A stretch of 64,000 nt of DNA from positions 2,976,001-3,040,000 of the forward strand of contig CP197396.1 in assembly GCA_052161885.1 (NCBI GenBank). The letters are read 5' to 3'. The first letter of the stretch is position 1. Every line of letters begins with the position of its first letter. The stretch is from QKTW01 sp052161885. Lineage in GTDB: Bacteria > Bacteroidota > Bacteroidia > Chitinophagales > Chitinophagaceae. Positions 1 to 7,163 of the stretch are shown in pieces. The position numbers were made by a program, and so were the translations under genes. The notes below the pieces were generated by a model, which worked only from the letters and a program-made list of their open reading frames with translations, ran no database searches and was not told where the DNA came from.

Positions 1-1
1 A

Positions 2-796
2 CTGGCGCAATACCAGTACCTGCTGCCCCGCCTGAAGGGTATGTGGCAGCACCTGGAACGCCAGGGTGGCGGTATCGGGTCAAGAGGCCCGGGTGAAACC
101 GAAATTGAAACGGATCGCCGTATTGTAAAGGATAAAATTGCCCTGCTGCGCAAAAGGCTGGCAGAAATAGATAAACAGGCTTTTACTCAGCGCAAGGAAC
201 GTGAAACATACATCCGTGTGGCGCTGGTAGGCTATACCAACGTAGGGAAAAGCACCATTATGACCCTGCTCAGCAAATCGGACGTATTTGCAGAGAACAA
301 ACTTTTTGCAACCCTAGATACTACTACACGCAAAGTAGTGTATGAGCAGACGCCGTTCCTGCTCAGCGATACGGTTGGTTTTATCCGCAAACTGCCCCAT
401 CACCTGGTAGAAAGCTTTAAAAGTACGCTTGACGAGGTGCGCGAAGCAGACTGCCTGCTCCATGTTGTGGATATCTCTCACCCTGCTTACGAAGACCAGA
501 TGGGCGTGGTAAATAAGACACTGCAGGAGATAGGGGCCTTTGATAAACCAGTGCTTACCATCTTCAATAAAATGGATCTTTACGAAGAGCGCACCTTTGA
601 TCCGTGGCTGGATGAAGAGGTCAAGAAAGACTTGCTGGATCAGCTGCAACGCAGATGGGCAGCGGAAACCGGCGGATCATGCATATTCATTTCTGCTACA
701 GAAAGAAGGAATATAGACGGGCTTCGCCAAACGATCCTGGATAAAGTAAAAGCGCTTTACGAAGAACGCTACCCATATCTTACCAATTTTTACTGA
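2..796 (+). CDS. hflX: GTPase HflX, 3' part of gene
   Basis: HflX is a ribosome-associated GTPase of the Obg/TRAFAC class that splits stalled or stress-arrested 70S ribosomes. The reading frame is open from base 2, so the N-terminal ribosome-binding part lies outside the window. The visible segment has the HflX signature around the GGGIGSRGPGETEIETDRR stretch near base 70, a coiled-coil linker, then the G domain: G1 GYTNVGKS at 230-253, G3 DTVG at 368-379 and G4 NKMD at 566-577. The tail is short and ends YLTNFY. An internal ATG at 41 should not be taken as the start, because the frame continues upstream with family-typical sequence (LLPRLKGMW). Identification is firm; only completeness is uncertain. 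Confidence 0.95.
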   Translation: MAQYQYLLPRLKGMWQHLERQGGGIGSRGPGETEIETDRRIVKDKIALLRKRLAEIDKQAFTQRKERETYIRVALVGYTNVGKSTIMTLLSKSDVFAENKLFATLDTTTRKVVYEQTPFLLSDTVGFIRKLPHHLVESFKSTLDEVREADCLLHVVDISHPAYEDQMGVVNKTLQEIGAFDKPVLTIFNKMDLYEERTFDPWLDEEVKKDLLDQLQRRWAAETGGSCIFISATERRNIDGLRQTILDKVKALYEERYPYLTNFY

Positions 797-940
797 TGAC
801 GGAACGGGGTTATTTTACCAATAAGGAAAAGATAATTACTTGTTAATAGCCCCACATATTATTTATTACTATTGCTTCTGGCCAAAAATTAACTTAACTT
901 TTCAAAACATTTTTTTTCGATAACGTTAAAAGGGTCAACC

Positions 941-1189
941 ATGAAGCACCACTCACGCGAATTGCTGGTCACCACGAAAGTAGCACAGAACTGGCAGGAT
1001 GATTTTGATCAACAGGTTGATGGGCTGATGTCACTGATCAGCAAAGTAGATAATGACGCTAATGTGCAGAATGCTGCAGAGTTAATGGACGTTTATCATA
1101 ATACAACTACCGACCGCCCCAAGAAAGCAGGTAAAAAAACAAAAGCAGGCACCGAACGGCCTTTTGAATTTGTTGTATTCCGGAATTAA
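941..1189 (+). CDS. Small hypothetical protein, 82 aa
   Basis: I do not recognise a family. The product is hydrophilic, with an acidic, probably helical N-terminal half (residues about 15-50), a Lys/Arg-rich linker (RPKKAGKKTKAG) and a hydrophobic end (FEFVVFRN). There is no signal peptide or membrane segment. It is preceded by 144 bases of AT-rich sequence that could carry a promoter. Its stop codon overlaps, by three bases, the stop codon of the opposing DUF2461 gene, a tight convergent arrangement that favours a real end point. Codon use looks like the neighbours. It could be a small nucleic-acid-binding or structural protein, but nothing proves this. Confidence 0.6.
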   Translation: MKHHSRELLVTTKVAQNWQDDFDQQVDGLMSLISKVDNDANVQNAAELMDVYHNTTTDRPKKAGKKTKAGTERPFEFVVFRN

Positions 1190-1842
1190 TCCACAGATCG
1201 GTTTAAAAAATCAATAAAAGGTTTCATAGCAGCAAAAACATCTACACATTTTTCTTCAAACGCCTTATTCACTACCTCTTTATCGGTCAGCTCATGCCCG
1301 ACGGTAAAGCTTTTGTACTTCAGGTAATCTATCGCCGGATTATCTGCGGTGTAGCCTTGCGGTAACGTTTTCAGCTGCTCACCGTTTATCTCTTTGAACA
1401 GCTTTTTAAATTTCTTTTCCCCGATTATACTTTTGAATTCGTCAAAATTATAATCGATCTCCTGGCGTACCGCCTTCAGCAACGGACCTTCCGGCATCCA
1501 GAGGCCGCCGCCTATAAAGCTTTTGCCCGGCTCCAGGTGCAGATAATAACCGGCACCGGGATATTTGCGCCCGCCACGGCTGAAGAATGCACCAAAGTGA
1601 GCCTTATACGGTGTTTTGTCCTTACCGAAACGCACATCCCTGAAGATGCGGAAGATCATATCCTTTGCTTTTTGCCCTTCCAGCGCCGGTTCCAGCGGAG
1701 TCATCTTCACGATAAGATTGGTGACAAGCACCTCATAGTCTGCTTTTGCAGCTTCATATCGTTTCCGTTGCGCATCAAACCAGGGCTTATTATTATTTAC
1801 AGCTAGTTCTTCCAGGAAACCGAGCGTAGCAGCCTGTATCAT
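1186..1842 (-). CDS. DUF2461 family protein (TIGR02453)
   Basis: The protein matches the DUF2461/TIGR02453 family of about 220 residues, widespread in Bacteroidota and fungi with no established reaction. Family hallmarks visible here are the N-terminal LGFLEELAVNNNKPWFDAQR, the central IFRDVRFGKDKTPYKAHFGA with its Arg/Lys cluster, and the YYLHLEPGKSFIGGGLW segment. I chose the ATG at 1842 because the family normally begins just before the FLxxLxxNNxxxWF motif. The in-frame ATG at 1869 would add nine unconserved residues. There is no signal peptide, so it is cytoplasmic. It ends head-on with the small gene at 941-1189. Confidence 0.85.
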   Translation of the reverse strand: MIQAATLGFLEELAVNNNKPWFDAQRKRYEAAKADYEVLVTNLIVKMTPLEPALEGQKAKDMIFRIFRDVRFGKDKTPYKAHFGAFFSRGGRKYPGAGYYLHLEPGKSFIGGGLWMPEGPLLKAVRQEIDYNFDEFKSIIGEKKFKKLFKEINGEQLKTLPQGYTADNPAIDYLKYKSFTVGHELTDKEVVNKAFEEKCVDVFAAMKPFIDFLNRSVD

Positions 1843-1935
1843 AAATATGTTAAGCTTTTGAGAAAACAATGATTATTTCTGCGAATATAGGATATACCGC
1901 TTTTGCATAATTCTTCGTCACTGACCTTATTTTAA

Positions 1936-1943
1936 TATCTTTG
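1936..1943 (+). promoter_or_regulatory. Candidate -7 promoter box upstream of dxr
   Basis: TATCTTTG matches the Bacteroidota -7 consensus TAnnTTTG and lies 43 bases before the chosen dxr start. I see no convincing -33 TTTG at the usual distance, so this is a moderate call. Confidence 0.4.
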
Positions 1944-1985
1944 GGCGCTCCGGTACTCCGTACCGGCATAAAAATTTACATGATA

Positions 1986-3155
1986 ATGAAGCGTCTGGCA
2001 ATACTGGGATCCACAGGTTCCATAGGTACACAGGCCCTGGAAGTGGTAAGTGCCCATCCTGGTCTGTTTGAAGTAGAAGTGCTGAGTGCGCACAGCAATG
2101 ATGCGCTGCTGGTGGAACAGGCCAAAAAATTTAAACCTAATGCCGTTGTTGTAACGGATGAAAAAAAATATGCTGCGGTAAAAGATGCACTCAGCAGCCT
2201 GCCGATAAAAGTGTTCAGCGGCCTCAGTGCACTCACGGATATAGTACAGTGGGACAGTGTAGATGTGGTACTGGGAGCAATTGTAGGCTTTGCAGGTCTC
2301 CATTCTACATTAGCCGCCGTAGAAGCCGGTAAGCATGTAGCACTCGCTAATAAAGAAACCCTTGTAGTAGCAGGAGAGCTGGTGATGCAAAGAGCTGCCG
2401 AAAAACGCGCCCGCCTCTTACCGGTAGACAGCGAGCACTCTGCTATCTTCCAGTCGCTGGTAGGAGAAGATTGGCGCACTGTTGAAAAAGTAATTCTTAC
2501 TGCGTCAGGCGGTCCGTTCCTGGGTAAAAAGACCAACTTCCTGGTGAATGTAAAAGCTTCACACGCCCTGCAGCACCCAAACTGGACCATGGGCGCCAAA
2601 ATAACCATAGACAGCGCCACCCTGATGAACAAAGGGCTGGAAATGATCGAGGCAAAATGGCTTTTCGGACTGGAAAATGAACAGATAGATGTAGTGATCC
2701 ATCCGCAATCCGTTATACATTCACTGGTGCAGTTTAACGATGGATCCATCAAAGCACAGATGGGTCTGCCGGACATGAAACTGCCGATCCAGTATGCACT
2801 CGCTTTTCCTAACCGCGTTCATAATGATTTCAAGCGTTTTGATTTCAAGGATTTCACTAAACTGAACTTTGAAGCACCCGATTATAAAACATTCCGCAAC
2901 CTGGCACTGGCCAAAGAAGCGATGTTTAAAGGCGGTAACGCGCCCTGCGTACTTAATGCTGCAAACGAAGTGGTAGTGCATGCCTTCCTGCAGAACAAAG
3001 TAGGTTTTATGGAAATGAGCGAGATGATAGAGCATACGCTGGAGCAGGTGTCGTTTATCGAGCAGCCTACACTGGAAGATTATGAACATACTGATAAAGA
3101 AGCACGGATCAGGGCCATGGAGCTGGTAAAGAAAAGCCAGCTATCAACATACTAA
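1986..3155 (+). CDS. dxr: 1-deoxy-D-xylulose 5-phosphate reductoisomerase
   Basis: Dxr (IspC) makes 2-C-methyl-D-erythritol 4-phosphate from DXP with NADPH and a divalent metal, the committed step of the MEP isoprenoid pathway. The NADPH-binding motif GSTGSIG follows the start at residues 8-14. The metal and substrate region VDSEHSAIFQ, the flexible-loop region around the GPFLG and HPNWTMGAKITIDSAT segments, and the C-terminal helical domain are all present. Length is 389 aa, normal for the family. The start at 1986 (MKRLAILG) places the Rossmann motif as usual. An ATG at 1980 is an alternative, and the longer frame from 1941 overlaps the promoter box. rseP follows 24 bases downstream, a pairing common in Bacteroidota that suggests one transcript. 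Confidence 0.96.
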   Translation: MKRLAILGSTGSIGTQALEVVSAHPGLFEVEVLSAHSNDALLVEQAKKFKPNAVVVTDEKKYAAVKDALSSLPIKVFSGLSALTDIVQWDSVDVVLGAIVGFAGLHSTLAAVEAGKHVALANKETLVVAGELVMQRAAEKRARLLPVDSEHSAIFQSLVGEDWRTVEKVILTASGGPFLGKKTNFLVNVKASHALQHPNWTMGAKITIDSATLMNKGLEMIEAKWLFGLENEQIDVVIHPQSVIHSLVQFNDGSIKAQMGLPDMKLPIQYALAFPNRVHNDFKRFDFKDFTKLNFEAPDYKTFRNLALAKEAMFKGGNAPCVLNAANEVVVHAFLQNKVGFMEMSEMIEHTLEQVSFIEQPTLEDYEHTDKEARIRAMELVKKSQLSTY

Positions 3156-3179
3156 AATTTATATACCGAATAATATACA

Positions 3180-4565
3180 ATGCAATTACATACTGTTTTA
3201 ATGATGGCAGAATGGCAGGTTAAAGGCCTGCAGCTTTTTGCCGCTCTGTCCATTCTGATCATCCTCCACGAATTCGGACATTTTTTCTTCGCAAAACTGT
3301 TTAAAACAAGGGTGGAAAAATTCTACCTGTTCTTCGACTTCCTGTTCCCGTTCTCCGGATTGCTGAACTTTTCCCTGTTTAAGAAGAAAGTGGGTGGTAC
3401 AGAATACGGTCTGGGCTGGTTTCCGCTGGGTGGCTATGTAAAAATAGCCGGCATGGTAGATGAAAGCATGGATACCGATCAGCTGAGCAAAGAACCGGAA
3501 CCATGGGAATATCGTTCCAAGCCGGCATGGCAGCGCCTGTTCATCATGCTGGGCGGTATTATAATGAATGTACTTACTGCCATGGTGATCTACACGATCA
3601 TCTTCGGCATATGGGGTGAAACCTACCTGCCTACAAAAAATGTGAAGTATGGTATCGTAGCAGATTCGCTGGCCCAAAGCATAGGCCTGCAGAACGGTGA
3701 TAAAATACTGACGGTAGATAATAAAGAGGTAGAGCGCTTTAACCGCATACCGCTGGAAATCGTATTTAACGAAGCTAAAACGATACAGGTAGACCGCAAT
3801 GGTACACGCGCAGAAGTAAATATTCCTTCCGGCACGATAGGCAAACTGCTGAAAAGCGAGAAAAGCTCTTTTATCCGCCCCAGGATCCCGGCGGTAGTAG
3901 GCGGACTTATGAAAGGCAGCAATGCCGAGAAAGCCGGCTTTAAAGAAAATGACAGCATTATTGCCATCAATAATAGTCCTGTATTTTTTACAGATGAGGT
4001 AGAAGCTGCCAAAAAACAATATTACGGTCAGGAAATAGCAGTTTCAGTGGTACGTGGCGGGCAGGTACAGAACATCAACGTAAAAGTACCGGCCAGTAAA
4101 GATTCTCTTATTGGCATCGGTTATGCAGAGCCTGCGCGGTTCCTTACGCCGGATGTAACTAAGTACAGCATGTTCGGAGCTATAGGTAAAGGGTTTACTT
4201 ATACATTTGAGCAATTCGGTTTTTACTGGCAGCAGTTTAAACTGCTCTTTACGTCCAAAGAAGTAAAAGTGAATGAAAACCTGGGCGGTATTGCCAGCTT
4301 CGGTAAAATATTTCCTTCTGTTTTCGACTGGCACGATTTCCTGGCACTGACAGCATTTGTATCTATTATACTTGCTTTCATGAACCTGTTGCCGATCCCC
4401 GGCCTCGACGGCGGTTATGTAATTTTCCTGCTGTTTGAGCTGATCACACGGCGTAAGGTAAGCGACAAGGTAATGGAACGTGCCACCACTGTGGGTCTCG
4501 TGCTGTTGCTTGCATTGATGGTATATGCAAACGGACTGGATATTTTCCGGTTGATCAAAAAATAA
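3180..4565 (+). CDS. rseP: RIP zinc metalloprotease RseP (site-2 protease)
   Basis: This intramembrane protease cleaves membrane-embedded substrates such as anti-sigma factors and signal-peptide remnants. The zinc motif HEFGH is at residues 30-34 in the first membrane helix, and the third metal ligand motif NLLPIPGLDGG is at 402-412 near the C-terminus. Two periplasmic PDZ domains lie between them, around residues 155-190 (GLQNGDKILTVDNKEV) and 240-275 (GFKENDSIIAINNSPV). The 461-residue length is typical of the two-PDZ class. ATGs at 3201 and 3204 are alternative starts. It lies directly downstream of dxr and is followed by a strong terminator. Confidence 0.94.
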   Translation: MQLHTVLMMAEWQVKGLQLFAALSILIILHEFGHFFFAKLFKTRVEKFYLFFDFLFPFSGLLNFSLFKKKVGGTEYGLGWFPLGGYVKIAGMVDESMDTDQLSKEPEPWEYRSKPAWQRLFIMLGGIIMNVLTAMVIYTIIFGIWGETYLPTKNVKYGIVADSLAQSIGLQNGDKILTVDNKEVERFNRIPLEIVFNEAKTIQVDRNGTRAEVNIPSGTIGKLLKSEKSSFIRPRIPAVVGGLMKGSNAEKAGFKENDSIIAINNSPVFFTDEVEAAKKQYYGQEIAVSVVRGGQVQNINVKVPASKDSLIGIGYAEPARFLTPDVTKYSMFGAIGKGFTYTFEQFGFYWQQFKLLFTSKEVKVNENLGGIASFGKIFPSVFDWHDFLALTAFVSIILAFMNLLPIPGLDGGYVIFLLFELITRRKVSDKVMERATTVGLVLLLALMVYANGLDIFRLIKK

Positions 4566-4587
4566 TTCCACTCAACTTAATAACAGA

Positions 4588-4620
4588 ACGCCGCAACTCA
4601 TAATTGCGGCGTTTTTATTT
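4588..4620. terminator. Rho-independent terminator after rseP
   Basis: A nine-base-pair perfect stem, ACGCCGCAA (4588-4596) with TTGCGGCGT (4604-4612), is followed by TTTTATTTT. It sits between convergent rseP and the SIR2-like gene and may serve both, although the T-tract is on the plus side. Confidence 0.85.
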
Positions 4621-5501
4621 TACTGCTTTTCATGCAGCTGTATTTTATCCAGTATCCGGCTGTAATAGGTTTCTTTATCTTTTGCAGATAGTGTATCTAT
4701 GATCATTACACCATTTGCCCGCAGCAGATCAAGCTTTGCTTTGGAACTTTGCACATACTCTTTGGGTATAAAATAATAAATGCTGTTCCGTATGTTCCGC
4801 CTCCTGTAATATTTAGACCGTGCACGATAAGTAAGCAGCCACCAGATGTCTGTTTCTACAAAATCGAGCGACAGGCCAAATATGTAAATATCCGAATTAA
4901 AAAAGAAGTCTATCCATGACTGATTGTTCAGCGGTCCTGTTTCCAGCCTCTTGATCAGCGGCAGTTTTGACACCGCTTTGCTTGTATAATTAGTGCCTGT
5001 AACTACGTAGTTCCTTATCTGCTGCAATTGCCCGCCATAATGCTCAAACCCGAGGTTTATGCTAGCCGGTATCCGGCAATCACCATGAATATGCCATACG
5101 TTTTGATGGGTAGCTCTATAATGCCGGAAAATACTGTACACGCGCTCATCTATCACACCGTTATTCCGTTCGGGGATTACTCCTTCCAGCGTAAAATCAT
5201 AATTGGTGGTGATAATATCTTTAATCCTGCATGTCCTGATCCTTTCATGAATTGCATTGCCTTCTATAGCAGATACCCTGTCGCTGATGAACTGTTTTAA
5301 TTCACGCTCATGGCGGTGCGCCTTACGTAGCGAGGTAAGAAATATTTCTTCATACAGCAACGGAAATGGCTTGTTACTGATATCGGTAATGAGTTTGTCC
5401 GCTTTGCAGAATGTGATCATATCATGCAGCAGATCTTTCCAGCTGTTATTGGGCTGAAGGTTATTGATATCATTGCCTACCAGTAAAATTTTTTTGTTCA
5501 T
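4620..5501 (-). CDS. SIR2-like domain protein
   Basis: This is a stand-alone SIR2-like (SIR2_2 type) protein of 293 residues. Motifs visible in order are an N-terminal strand and turn ILLVGNDIN in place of the classical GAG loop, IKDIITTNYDFTLE, NVWHIHGD with the presumed active-site His, and IYIFGLSLDFVETDIWWLL, which is the closing GxSL..D..W motif of this class. Related domains degrade NAD+ in anti-phage proteins (ThsA, DSR, SIR2-containing Argonaute systems). That function here is inference. The start at 5501 places the nucleotide motif next to the N-terminus. A longer frame from 5549 adds 16 unlikely residues. No partner gene is adjacent and both flanks carry terminators, so it appears monocistronic. 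Confidence 0.72.
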   Translation of the reverse strand: MNKKILLVGNDINNLQPNNSWKDLLHDMITFCKADKLITDISNKPFPLLYEEIFLTSLRKAHRHERELKQFISDRVSAIEGNAIHERIRTCRIKDIITTNYDFTLEGVIPERNNGVIDERVYSIFRHYRATHQNVWHIHGDCRIPASINLGFEHYGGQLQQIRNYVVTGTNYTSKAVSKLPLIKRLETGPLNNQSWIDFFFNSDIYIFGLSLDFVETDIWWLLTYRARSKYYRRRNIRNSIYYFIPKEYVQSSKAKLDLLRANGVMIIDTLSAKDKETYYSRILDKIQLHEKQ

Positions 5502-5560
5502 GCAATACAGTACGTGGCCATTATGAAAATACGTTTTTAATCCCGGCATTTATACCAGCA

Positions 5561-5597
5561 AAAAGCCCTCCGCAAATACGAAGGGCTCTGCTTTTTT
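5561..5597 (-). terminator. Terminator of the NUC1 nuclease gene
   Basis: The arms AGCCCT (5564-5569) and AGGGCT (5582-5587) form a stem that, read on the minus strand, is followed by a T-run before the SIR2-like gene. The reverse side also has a T-run (CTTTTTTG). Confidence 0.75.
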
Positions 5598-5612
5598 GTT
5601 TTCAAACTCTTT

Positions 5613-6992
5613 TTATGAAGTAGGGCCATTATCAACAGCTGCTTCGATAACGCTCTGGATGCTTGTGGGCACGTTAGAAAGAAAATCGTAACCGGTGGCA
5701 GATTCGATAGCATCTACTGTAGTCCGGTAATAACCCCATGTATGGCTGTTTACACTTTGCTGGTTAGGCATGTCTATAGCGATAACACGTGTAGAAGTAC
5801 TTACGCGGCTGGCATCGCCTGTACCTATCGGCAGTACTACTACCACTTTCCAGAAATGGGAAGGCACATTGATATTACCGCTCGCAATAGTGTTTGTAGT
5901 ACCACCCTGGCTGCCGCTGCCACCCTGACCGTAACCACCGGCGATGATGTACAGCTCATAACCCTGTGTGATAAGCGTACGGCAATATGTTTCCAGGTCG
6001 CCCCAGGTCTGCTGGTTCAGGATCGGCGCCTGCGGTGTGATGTTGGTCATCAGGAAGGTTGCAGCATTATCTGTAGCGCTGCCATCGCGGTCATCTGACG
6101 GACACATATGGCCACGGTCAAAACCCGTGTTGGTATAATTGGATGTGGTTGCTTTATAAAATCCTGAAGGCAGTGATGCATCAGATGTAAAGCAGTCGCA
6201 GCGTGTGGCAGTGCCTTTCCATGCAGTGCTCAGGTGCCAGCTCACCCAGTTGGCCATACCTTTGGAACTGTTGTAAGAAAGTGTATACTGCGTCTTGGAC
6301 ATCAGGTAGTTGTTACTATTTGAAGTGGTGGTAGTGGCGCCGCTTGGGTTACCCATACCCATATTGTCGTCACGCGTAGCAGTACCACCGGTATTGCCAC
6401 CGCCGCCTGTACCGCTGCCGTTGTCTGTAATGCTGAAGTCGTCTATATTAAGACGGCCGCCACTTACCTTACGTATTTCAAAACGTACATTACCGGTGAG
6501 ATTCAGTGTAAAGGTGGCAACGGAAACAGTTGTAGAAGAAGTGGTAACCGTGTTACCTGTTTTTGTCCAGCTGGTGCCACCATCAGCAGAATACCATAAT
6601 TCCCATGTAGAAGACGCATCCGAACCGTAAACCGCATGAGCAATGTCTACCTCACTGGCTCCGTTTGTTACATCAAATTTCATCATGATAGTACCGGTAT
6701 TTTCCATGCGAACACATTTGGTACCATTCTTATGATCACTGGTGGTAGAACCAAGCAAGGCGTCGTCAAAATTCCAGGTGCCGGTGGAAAGTGTCACATC
6801 TGCAGCGGCATAAGCGCCTTTGCTGCCGGTTTCAAATGTTTCAGGCCAGCCGGTATACAAGGCTTTGGCATGTGCATACAGATCAATTGTTTTCTTAGTG
6901 CCGGGTTGTGTACTGTCCGTGCTTTTATTGCACGAGTACACCAGTGTGGCCAGTCCTATGGCCGCACATACATACAGTAGATTTTTTTTCAT
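5613..6992 (-). CDS. Secreted lipoprotein DNA/RNA non-specific endonuclease
   Basis: The C-terminal half is a NUC1/EndA-type beta-beta-alpha-metal nuclease: DRGHM with catalytic His at residue 295, followed by FLMTNITPQAP and NQQTWGDLE with the Mg-binding Asn. The family cuts single- and double-stranded DNA and RNA. The N-terminus is a lipoprotein signal ending LVYSC (Cys21). Residues about 50-190 form a beta-rich, probably jelly-roll domain (ELWYSADGGTSW, then RFEIRKVSGGRLNIDDFSI). A Gly/Thr-rich linker joins it to the nuclease. Length is 459 aa. It is likely surface-exposed or periplasmic and used for nutrient acquisition or defence against incoming DNA; the role is inferred. It is divergent from the M16 peptidase gene upstream. 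Confidence 0.9.
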   Translation of the reverse strand: MKKNLLYVCAAIGLATLVYSCNKSTDSTQPGTKKTIDLYAHAKALYTGWPETFETGSKGAYAAADVTLSTGTWNFDDALLGSTTSDHKNGTKCVRMENTGTIMMKFDVTNGASEVDIAHAVYGSDASSTWELWYSADGGTSWTKTGNTVTTSSTTVSVATFTLNLTGNVRFEIRKVSGGRLNIDDFSITDNGSGTGGGGNTGGTATRDDNMGMGNPSGATTTTSNSNNYLMSKTQYTLSYNSSKGMANWVSWHLSTAWKGTATRCDCFTSDASLPSGFYKATTSNYTNTGFDRGHMCPSDDRDGSATDNAATFLMTNITPQAPILNQQTWGDLETYCRTLITQGYELYIIAGGYGQGGSGSQGGTTNTIASGNINVPSHFWKVVVVLPIGTGDASRVSTSTRVIAIDMPNQQSVNSHTWGYYRTTVDAIESATGYDFLSNVPTSIQSVIEAAVDNGPTS

Positions 6993-7163
6993 TGTAATGA
7001 AGATTAGGGCACAATGATAAGGTACAGCAACAGCCGGGGAGATTACTTTATGGTTAATAAATTATATACAAATTGTTTCCACTAAATAACCTGTATTGCG
7101 GAAGGGGCTAGTATTTTTAGACGCCGAACACTTATATTTAGGCGCTTTATTAAAAGAATATTC

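Noticed and set aside
41..796. HflX as a complete gene starting at base 41
   Set aside because: The frame is open to base 2 with conserved family sequence, so the gene is truncated by the window edge rather than starting there.
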